5,047 bases of DNA. It comes from Clostridiales bacterium (GTDB lineage Bacteria; Bacillota; Clostridia; Oscillospirales; Oscillospiraceae). Position 1 is the stretch's first letter; the number at the start of each line of letters is the position of its first letter. A program made the translations under genes and the position numbers. Positions 1 to 4,255 of the stretch are shown piece after piece. Under the pieces are notes generated by a model. It had not been told where the DNA came from. It searched no databases and saw only the letters and a program-made list of their open reading frames with translations. Location of the stretch: assembly GCA_019415645.1 (NCBI GenBank), contig DXYV01000077.1:1-5047 (forward strand), given 5' to 3'.

Positions 1-133
1 ACTGGTAGCTGGTGATGAGCCTGCCGTGGTCGGTCTTTTCTGGATTTTTTACATAACCAATGATATCGCTGATCGCCTTGCCGACCGTGCGGCCCTTGCC
101 GGTGTGCAGCGGTATAATGCGGGTGGTGGCCAT
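1..133 (-). CDS. Relaxase / mobilisation nuclease, N-terminal fragment (runs off left edge)
   Basis: Only the first 44 codons are present. The peptide begins MATTRIIPLHTGKGRTVGKA and continues with IIGYVKNPEKT and GRLITSYQ. I recognise this as the start of the relaxase of Tn1549-like elements (relaxase/mobilisation nuclease family, PF03432). These enzymes nick one strand at oriT, stay covalently attached through a tyrosine, and lead the strand into the recipient. The catalytic Tyr and the His triad lie beyond the visible part, so activity cannot be judged. The ATG at 131-133 follows a strong ribosome site, AAAGGAGG, ten bases upstream. The gene starts 58 bp after the zinc-ribbon gene stop and just past a terminator-like hairpin. 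No independent promoter is obvious in that gap, so it may be read from the abiE promoter. Confidence 0.85.
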   Translation of the reverse strand, partial: MATTRIIPLHTGKGRTVGKAISDIIGYVKNPEKTDHGRLITSYQ

Positions 134-153
134 GTGGGGTCCGCCTCCTTTCC

Positions 154-185
154 AAAAAATAAGCGGCCTGCTTATCACAGACCGC
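154..185 (-). terminator. Terminator-like hairpin between the zinc-ribbon gene and relaxase
   Basis: On the minus strand GCGGTCTG (185-178) pairs with CAGGCCGC (170-163) to give an 8-bp stem with one G-U pair and a 7-base loop. TTATTTTTT follows (162-154). An alternative smaller hairpin, ATAAGC/GCTTAT (175-159), competes for the same bases. The relaxase ribosome site begins immediately after the T-run. The stem is moderate, so partial termination or attenuation is as likely as full termination. Confidence 0.6.
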
Positions 186-191
186 ATCGGT

Positions 192-542
192 TTACTCTAT
201 ATCAGTTTCCTCGTCCATATAAAAATCGAAATCTTCCTCAAAGTCATCTTCCAATTCATCCAGTTCTATCCTGGGCGGGAACCGCATTTCATATTGTTCC
301 GTCGCCAAGGTCCGCACGGCATCCCGCCGGTCTTTCATCCGTTTCTTCAACCACGAAAGCTGTTCTTTGGATAATCGCCAGGGAAGGTTGACCAGCCGGG
401 TAAGTGCCATTTCTTCCGCCTGCTTTTCTGGCGGGAGGGCGGCGCAGGTTTTACAAATGTGCGCGGCGTGACCCTTGCCGGAAAACTTTTCGTTTGCCTT
501 ATACTCGCCACAGACCTTGCAGTAGTGTCCACGCTTTTTCAT
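192..542 (-). CDS. Small zinc-ribbon protein with acidic tail, third gene of the AbiE operon
   Basis: This 116-aa protein has no function I can name, though similar short proteins occur in gut Firmicute elements as far as I recall. Residues 8-33 hold two CxxC knuckles (C8-C11 and C30-C33, 18 residues apart), a treble-clef or zinc-ribbon pattern. H25 and H28 lie just before the second pair. Residues 56-90 are basic and probably helical (RLSKEQLSWLKKRMKDRR). Residues 92-116 are very acidic, with 15 of 25 being Asp or Glu. The chosen ATG (540-542) overlaps the abiEii stop as ATGA and has GAGGG six bases upstream. A longer reading from 644 would overlap the toxin gene by about 100 bp and has no support. 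Coupling to the toxin implies a linked role, perhaps as a modulator of AbiEii or a DNA-binding accessory. That is inference. Confidence 0.85.
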   Translation of the reverse strand: MKKRGHYCKVCGEYKANEKFSGKGHAAHICKTCAALPPEKQAEEMALTRLVNLPWRLSKEQLSWLKKRMKDRRDAVRTLATEQYEMRFPPRIELDELEDDFEEDFDFYMDEETDIE

Positions 543-1387
543 GCCGTGCCCTCGCAACGAGCGAACAGCTGACGGACCGCAGCCATGACCGTATTCCAGC
601 CAAGGTCGGACGCATAGGAAAACTTTTTCTGATAGGCCACCCACAGGTCCTGCATGACCGGGCTGGCCTCCACTTCATCAAAGACTTCGGCGGCCTCGGC
701 CAGATGGCGCTCGGTGCCGCGCTTGTGGGCTGTCGCCAGAAGCGCGTCATGGAGAACGTGCGGGTCCAGAGTGCTGCCATAGAGTTGTTGCAGGATGGCG
801 ATGTCGTAAAAATCTCTCATACGGGTGTTGGTCGTGGTCCGGGTGATGATGGTTTCCAGCTTTTCGGCCAGCACGGTCTCCAGGTTATAGGCCCAAACGT
901 CGATGGAACGGTCCTCCAGCATGAGCTTGAAGCTGTACCGCACCTCTTTAGGGGTGATGGCGTCGCCGGTAGAAATGTCGATTTTCAGCGGGGTGCGCAC
1001 CCCGTCAAAGAGCGTTGTCATCGTCACCCGAATGCCGGGATATTCCGCTTCATCCATGATTTCCGAAATGCTTTTCACCTGGAAGGTAACGCCGTCGTCA
1101 ATGGGAACGGCGATGATCTCGGCCATCATGTTCTCCACATCCTCCACGCTGACGTTGGCCCCCTTGACCGTTGCGTCCAGGTCCATCGTGGAGCGGGCGT
1201 CCAGACCGACCATCGCGGCCACCAGCATACCACCCTTGAGGATGAACTTGTCCCGGTATGAGGAAAGAGAAATACGTTCAAGAAAACGCTCCATCATATA
1301 GTTGCGCATCAAAACCTGCGCATCCGCAGCATTTTTCTTTGACAGGTTACGGATCAAATCTTTCAGCTGTCTGGCTGTCTTTATCAT
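539..1387 (-). CDS. abiEii: AbiEii nucleotidyltransferase toxin (type IV toxin-antitoxin, AbiE)
   Basis: This 282-aa protein matches the AbiEii/DUF1814 nucleotidyltransferase family (PF08843), the bacteriostatic toxin of the AbiE abortive-infection system. The family motifs are visible in order: LKGG at 50-53 in the nucleotide-binding loop; T-M-D-L-D at 67-71, supplying the first two carboxylates (D69, D71); KIDIS at 135-139, with D137 as a likely third; ETVLAEKLETII at 170-181 with the conserved lysine (K176); and RMRDFYDI at 189-196 with D192. No key residue appears lost, so the toxin should be active. Characterised homologues bind GTP, and related toxins modify tRNA 3' ends; the target here is unknown. 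The ATG (1385-1387) overlaps the abiEi stop as ATGA and is preceded by GGAGGT six bases away, so toxin translation is coupled to antitoxin translation. Confidence 0.95.
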   Translation of the reverse strand: MIKTARQLKDLIRNLSKKNAADAQVLMRNYMMERFLERISLSSYRDKFILKGGMLVAAMVGLDARSTMDLDATVKGANVSVEDVENMMAEIIAVPIDDGVTFQVKSISEIMDEAEYPGIRVTMTTLFDGVRTPLKIDISTGDAITPKEVRYSFKLMLEDRSIDVWAYNLETVLAEKLETIITRTTTNTRMRDFYDIAILQQLYGSTLDPHVLHDALLATAHKRGTERHLAEAAEVFDEVEASPVMQDLWVAYQKKFSYASDLGWNTVMAAVRQLFARCEGTA

Positions 1388-1977
1388 AGCAGTACCTCCA
1401 AATACTGGCGTAAAATCTTCTCGACCCGGAACAGCTTGGCATAGCGCACCAGCGTCCGCAGGTCCTTATCTTTCCGGCGAGCATACGCTTTCAAAGCGTC
1501 CTGGAATGTCTGCATCTCGATATGGCTCCGGCTGCGCAGCACATCGCAGATCGTCCGTTCCATATCATATACCGGCACATCGTGACCGAAGGGGGTCTGC
1601 GCGGTTGTCAGGCCGACCTCATGCAGCTCCGCCTTGATGGTAAAGACCTGAACGCCCTCGTCCTTGAGCCGGGTCGGATTGTAGCCCGTCTTGACCGTAA
1701 TGGAATAGGCCAGCGGCTCCCGGTCGGTCAGGTCATGGAAAAACAGCGCCGTTTCATGGGAAAAAACTGCCTGCGGACAGCGAAGATGCAGCAGATACAT
1801 GGCGTCCACCCAGGCGTCTTTGGAAAGATAAATCCCATGCGCCGCCTGTTCCAGCCCACGAGACTGCACGAATTGATAAAAAACAGGTTTTGAGATCCCG
1901 GCCGCGAGGACCTGCCCGGTGCGCAGCATCCCATCCTGACGTTCCATCAGCTGGTCCAGCTGTTGAAATTGGCTCAC
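1384..1977 (-). CDS. abiEi: AbiEi-family antitoxin and transcriptional autorepressor
   Basis: This protein of about 197 aa has the layout of AbiEi type IV antitoxins (AbiEi antitoxin N-terminal domain family, PF13338). Residues 3-52 form a winged helix-turn-helix, with a likely recognition helix around G27-ISKPVFYQFV and a wing strand at HGIYLS (47-52). Residues 53-197 form the C-terminal antitoxin domain, including FSHETALFFHDL (72-83) and the YDMERTICDVL stretch (137-147). In the type IV model the antitoxin counteracts the toxin without stably binding it and represses its own promoter; the inverted repeat just upstream fits this. I choose the GTG at 1975-1977 because AAGGAAGG lies eight bases before it. 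A GTG three codons earlier (1984-1986) overlaps that ribosome site and is less likely. The gene opens the abiE operon and overlaps abiEii by four bases. Confidence 0.93.
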   Translation of the reverse strand: MSQFQQLDQLMERQDGMLRTGQVLAAGISKPVFYQFVQSRGLEQAAHGIYLSKDAWVDAMYLLHLRCPQAVFSHETALFFHDLTDREPLAYSITVKTGYNPTRLKDEGVQVFTIKAELHEVGLTTAQTPFGHDVPVYDMERTICDVLRSRSHIEMQTFQDALKAYARRKDKDLRTLVRYAKLFRVEKILRQYLEVLL

Positions 1978-1982
1978 GTTCT

Positions 1983-1993
1983 TCACCTTCCTT
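1983..1993 (-). promoter_or_regulatory. Ribosome binding site that fixes the abiEi start
   Basis: Minus-strand AAGGAAGGTGA pairs well with the 16S rRNA 3' end. The GTG at 1975-1977 is at normal spacing from it. The upstream in-frame GTG at 1984-1986 lies inside the site itself and so is unlikely to be used. The site partly overlaps the promoter-proximal operator arm. Confidence 0.7.
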
Positions 1994-2028
1994 TCATGCT
2001 AATATTATACGCAAAATTAGCACGAAAG
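1991..2028 (-). promoter_or_regulatory. Probable AbiEi operator: 13-bp inverted repeat around the -10 box
   Basis: The arms CTTTCGTGCTAAT (2028-2016) and ATTAGCATGAAAG (2003-1991) are inverted copies matching at 12 of 13 positions. They are separated by 12 bp that contain the TATAAT box, and their centres are 25 bp apart. AbiEi of Streptococcus agalactiae is known to repress its promoter by cooperative binding to inverted repeats, so the position and symmetry fit an autoregulatory site. The sequence itself shows only the repeat; AbiEi binding is inferred. Confidence 0.75.
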
Positions 2029-2032
2029 TAAA
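2004..2032 (-). promoter_or_regulatory. abiE operon promoter
   Basis: A perfect -10 box TATAAT (2009-2004) lies 17 bp downstream of TTTACT (2032-2027), which matches the -35 consensus at four of six positions. The closer-to-consensus TTGACT (2037-2032) is at a 22-bp spacing, too long for a standard sigma-A promoter. The transcript start would fall near 1997, giving a leader of about 20 nt. The -10 box lies between the arms of an inverted repeat, so repressor binding should shut it off. Confidence 0.78.
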
Positions 2033-2035
2033 GTC

Positions 2036-2067
2036 AAAAAATTGCCGGGCACTCACTCCCGGCAATT
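2036..2067 (-). terminator. Rho-independent terminator after the CD1845-family gene
   Basis: On the minus strand AATTGCCGGG (2067-2058) and CCCGGCAATT (2049-2040) form a perfect 10-bp stem with an 8-base loop, and the T-run occupies 2041-2036. It lies 13 bp after the stop of the CD1845-family gene and closes that transcription unit. Its T-run touches the abiE promoter region, so the two transcription units abut with no spare DNA. Confidence 0.9.
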
Positions 2068-2080
2068 CTTCGCTTCCTAT

Positions 2081-2392
2081 TCAGCCATACACCGCGTCCT
2101 GGATCGCATACCGCAGGTCCTGTACCTTGCCCACCAGCCAGACGGCGGCCATCGGCAGGCCCAGCGGGCTGACCAGGAAGGCGATCACCAGCAGGATTAC
2201 GCCGTTTTGCGGCGAGTAGGTCACAAGCACCGCGATCCCCAGCAGCGCCACCACCGTGGAGACCAGGCCGAAGATGAAGCTGGACACATACAGCAGCCAG
2301 AAGCACAGCCAGGTGAACAGCGTCAGCGCCAGCACCACCGGCACGGCAAGGATTTTCAGCCCCAATTTCAAAATAAACAGCACCGCTCTCAT
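2081..2392 (-). CDS. CD1845-family small membrane protein
   Basis: This 103-aa protein is very hydrophobic. Residues 14-57 can form two adjacent membrane segments and 65-87 a third, followed by a polar C-terminus. Features such as LGIAVLVTYSPQNG, FLVSPLGLP and QDLRYAIQDAVYG match my memory of the CD1845 family found in Tn1549-like and C. difficile conjugative transposons. Its function is unknown; a membrane role in conjugation is only a guess from context. I choose the ATG at 2390-2392 because it overlaps the upstream gene's stop as ATGA and has AGGAGG seven bases before it. A 13-residue longer reading from 2431 has no comparable support. The gene ends just before a strong terminator. Confidence 0.85.
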   Translation of the reverse strand: MRAVLFILKLGLKILAVPVVLALTLFTWLCFWLLYVSSFIFGLVSTVVALLGIAVLVTYSPQNGVILLVIAFLVSPLGLPMAAVWLVGKVQDLRYAIQDAVYG

Positions 2393-2694
2393 TTCAGCGC
2401 CTCCTTCCGCCAGTCCAGGTAGGGCTGGCACAGTTCTTTCACGGCTTTTTCATCGGCTTCTGTAACTTCCCGGCGGCCTTTCGTCCGGCGGAGCAATTCA
2501 AAGTCCTGGTAATCCGTGAGCAACAGGTCAAACAGTTCCTCCGGGATTCGGCAGAGGATACCGTCCACACAGTAGCGGGAATCCTTGTTCCAAGTCAATC
2601 GGACATAGCCGCGTTTACAAGGGAGAACTTCTTCCTCCGGGTCGTGCAGCAGGTACTCATGAAAAATCTCCAAGACGTTTTCAAACGTCAACAT
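2389..2694 (-). CDS. Uncharacterised 101-aa ICE accessory protein
   Basis: I do not recognise a named domain. The protein is soluble and mixed alpha/beta in character, opening MLTFENVLEIFHEYLLHD and containing a hydrophobic-aromatic block GYVRLTW (29-35), then PEELFDLLLTDYQDFELLRR. It has no signal peptide or membrane segment. Short proteins starting MLTFE.VL..F..YL are, as I recall, common hypothetical genes in CTn elements, which supports a real gene of unknown role. The ATG (2692-2694) has GAGGTGA six bases upstream. The gene is first in a two-gene unit with the CD1845-family gene, overlapping it by four bases, and is separated from mobC by a terminator. It therefore needs its own promoter, and a candidate is present. 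Confidence 0.8.
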   Translation of the reverse strand: MLTFENVLEIFHEYLLHDPEEEVLPCKRGYVRLTWNKDSRYCVDGILCRIPEELFDLLLTDYQDFELLRRTKGRREVTEADEKAVKELCQPYLDWRKEALK

Positions 2695-2719
2695 CAGCCA
2701 TCACCTCGTTTCTGACTCC

Positions 2720-2748
2720 ATTATCAATCACACCCCACCAAAACGCAA
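2720..2748 (-). promoter_or_regulatory. Candidate promoter for the 101-aa/CD1845 unit
   Basis: GATAAT (2725-2720) matches the -10 consensus at five of six positions. It is 17 bp from TTGCGT (2748-2743), a poor -35 with only TTG matching. The leader would be about 20 nt and include the GAGGTGA ribosome site. Support comes from position: it lies just beyond the mobC terminator and before a gene that otherwise has no source of transcription. Confidence 0.5.
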
Positions 2749-2762
2749 CGATACGGGCAAAG

Positions 2763-2814
2763 AAAAAAAAGAGGGAGGCCCGGCGATGCAGTCTGCACGC
2801 GCCGGACCTCCCTC
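2763..2814 (-). terminator. Strong Rho-independent terminator after mobC
   Basis: Minus-strand GAGGGAGGTCCGGCG (2814-2800) pairs with CGCCGGGCCTCCCTC (2785-2771), a 15-bp GC-rich stem with one G-U pair, followed by eight T (2770-2763). The 14-base loop itself holds TGCAG/CTGCA, so the 44-bp segment is nearly a continuous palindrome. It starts 22 bp after the mobC stop and should end transcription from the helicase-DUF3848/3849-mobC unit. Confidence 0.92.
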
Positions 2815-2836
2815 ACAGCCGGGGCGTATGCCCCTG

Positions 2837-3181
2837 TCACGACAGCTTTGCCAGCTGGGTCAATACCTGATGCACCCCATCCCACAAAGCCTCCTGCCTC
2901 CGGGATATATCCTCCAGGTCGGCGTCGTAAATGCGCCCGGTTTCATGCGCACGGCGGGCCAGCTGGTTTAAGTTGTTGCTGGAATAGCGCATCAGGGACA
3001 CCAACTCCTTCAGCTCCGGCAGTTCCAGGCGCACCACATAACCGTCCAAGGCCATCTTGCGCAGGTAGGCTTCCCGGTTCGTTGTTCCCAGCTGGGCCAT
3101 CTTCTGTTCGATCAACGCCAGTTCTTCCGGCGAGACCCGGAAGTTCAGCTGCACCTCCCGCTTGCGCTTGGGGGCGCTCAT
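2837..3181 (-). CDS. mobC: MobC-like relaxosome accessory protein
   Basis: This 114-aa protein matches the MobC mobilisation family (PF05713). Residues 1-50 fit a ribbon-helix-helix DNA-binding fold: a basic start (KRKREVQLNFRVS) and a helix beginning PEELALIEQKM. The family signature appears as YSSNNLNQLARRAHETG (66-82), and the C-terminus is helical. MobC proteins bind near oriT and help the relaxase open and nick it. The ATG (3179-3181) overlaps the upstream stop as ATGA, with AAAGGAG eight bases before it. In related elements I expect the relaxase gene to follow almost at once. Here about 2.7 kb of other genes, starting with a strong terminator, intervene. Confidence 0.9.
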   Translation of the reverse strand: MSAPKRKREVQLNFRVSPEELALIEQKMAQLGTTNREAYLRKMALDGYVVRLELPELKELVSLMRYSSNNLNQLARRAHETGRIYDADLEDISRRQEALWDGVHQVLTQLAKLS

Positions 3182-4254
3182 CGCTCCGGCTCCTTTTTCT
3201 TATAGATGGGGGATTTTTTCTCCGGCTTTTCAGCGGGGCGCGGCTCCTGTTTCAGCTGGCGGCGGACCGAGGGGCGGCGCTGGCGCAGCTCTTTGGAACG
3301 GTCCTCGCTGGCCAAGATGGTGACATAGGTGCCGGGCAGTTCCTTCATGCCGGTGATCGCCAGACTGCGGAACGGCAGCAGCGTCATCAGCTGGTCATGG
3401 GCCTGGGTGCCTGCGCGGGCCAGAAAGTCTGGCGAAACGCGGGCCATGTAGTGGGTGCCGTGGGGGCTGTTGGGTGTACCCGGCGCACGAAGCTCCTGCA
3501 AAAGCCGGGCGGCCTCGGCACGGATTTCCTCCGGCGTCAGCGGCTGGAGCCGCAGATAATCCTGCCGCGCCTGGCTCAAGAACAGATCGACCAGGCCGGA
3601 GTGGCTGTCCACCACAAAGTCCAGGTTGCGTTCGCCGCCAAAGCCGTCCGGGTTGGGCGGGATGTCCACCGTCCTGGCCCACGCCTTGTTGGCCGGGCTG
3701 AAACGCTCATCCCACTCTTTCTGCTGCACGGTATTTGCCAGCACATAGAGGATGCGGGTGTAGCCGAACTGCTCGATCACCTGGGGTACCGCGTCCTTGT
3801 CCAGCCGGTTGTCCCGGTAATGTTCCGAAATGGCCGCCTCGATGGCCTCCTTGCAGGCGATGTTGGCGCGGCGGGACGCCCGGTACAAATCCAGGTCGCC
3901 CTGTTCGCGGGCATAGGCGGCGTCGTGGCGGTAGAGCGGCAGTTCCCGCTGGGCGTCCAGCGCCGCATCGGCCCGCTGCTCGATGCTGTCCCGCACCACA
4001 TCCATGTAGGAAGTCTCCCGGTCAGAAAACTCCTTGTAGACATCGGCCAGCGGGGACGACGACGCCAGCAGCGCGGCGGCCCGGCTTTGGGGCAGATCCA
4101 GCTCCTCCATCGCCATCAGGATGTCCTCCCGGACCGTGTACTCATAGGTATGCTTTAGAATTTCCTCCGGGGGCTGGCTTTTCAGCCAGTCCCGGAACTT
4201 GTCCTGTTCGGCGGCCATCTTCTCATAGAGGGCCGTGTTTTTGTCGGTATTCAT
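3178..4254 (-). CDS. DUF3848/DUF3849 domain protein of ICE
   Basis: This 358-aa protein has no known function. Residues 5-95 resemble DUF3848, with a helical region ending in the YKEFSDRETSYMDVVRDSI stretch. Residues 106-235 resemble DUF3849, with LPLYRHDAAYAREQGDLDLYR, SRRANIACKEAIEAAI and the GYTRILYVLANTVQ stretch. Residues 236-318 form a further mixed region. Residues 319-358 are a basic, probably disordered tail with RPSV...LK...PEKK. There is no signal peptide or membrane segment, so it is likely cytoplasmic. The ATG (4252-4254) lies one base after the helicase gene's TAA and has AGGAGGT eight bases upstream. Its place between the helicase and mobC suggests a role in DNA processing or element maintenance, but that is inference. 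Confidence 0.85.
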   Translation of the reverse strand: MNTDKNTALYEKMAAEQDKFRDWLKSQPPEEILKHTYEYTVREDILMAMEELDLPQSRAAALLASSSPLADVYKEFSDRETSYMDVVRDSIEQRADAALDAQRELPLYRHDAAYAREQGDLDLYRASRRANIACKEAIEAAISEHYRDNRLDKDAVPQVIEQFGYTRILYVLANTVQQKEWDERFSPANKAWARTVDIPPNPDGFGGERNLDFVVDSHSGLVDLFLSQARQDYLRLQPLTPEEIRAEAARLLQELRAPGTPNSPHGTHYMARVSPDFLARAGTQAHDQLMTLLPFRSLAITGMKELPGTYVTILASEDRSKELRQRRPSVRRQLKQEPRPAEKPEKKSPIYKKKEPER

Positions 4255-4255
4255 G

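Noticed and set aside
543..644. 34-codon N-terminal extension of the zinc-ribbon protein
   Set aside because: It would be encoded inside abiEii in another frame; the internal ATG at 540-542 has a ribosome site and an ATGA overlap.
404..1261. Plus-strand open frame of 285 codons
   Set aside because: It is antisense to abiEii and the zinc-ribbon gene; the minus-strand products carry clear family motifs and this one does not.
2010..2037. TTGACT (2037-2032) as the -35 box of the abiE promoter
   Set aside because: It is 22 bp from TATAAT, too far for normal sigma-A spacing; TTTACT at 17 bp is preferred despite a weaker match.
2393..2431. 13-codon N-terminal extension of the CD1845-family protein
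   Set aside because: The ATG at 2390-2392 has AGGAGG at good spacing and overlaps the previous stop; the longer form has no such support.
2674..2689. Palindrome GACGTTT-TC-AAACGTC within the first codons of the 101-aa gene
   Set aside because: It could form a start-site hairpin, but the arms are only 7 bp, it lies in coding sequence and a chance origin is likely.
2848..4158. Long plus-strand open frame of 436 codons
   Set aside because: It lies opposite the DUF3848/3849 and mobC genes, has low-complexity Pro/Arg/Gly-rich composition typical of GC-rich antisense frames, and lacks a matching ribosome site and family resemblance.
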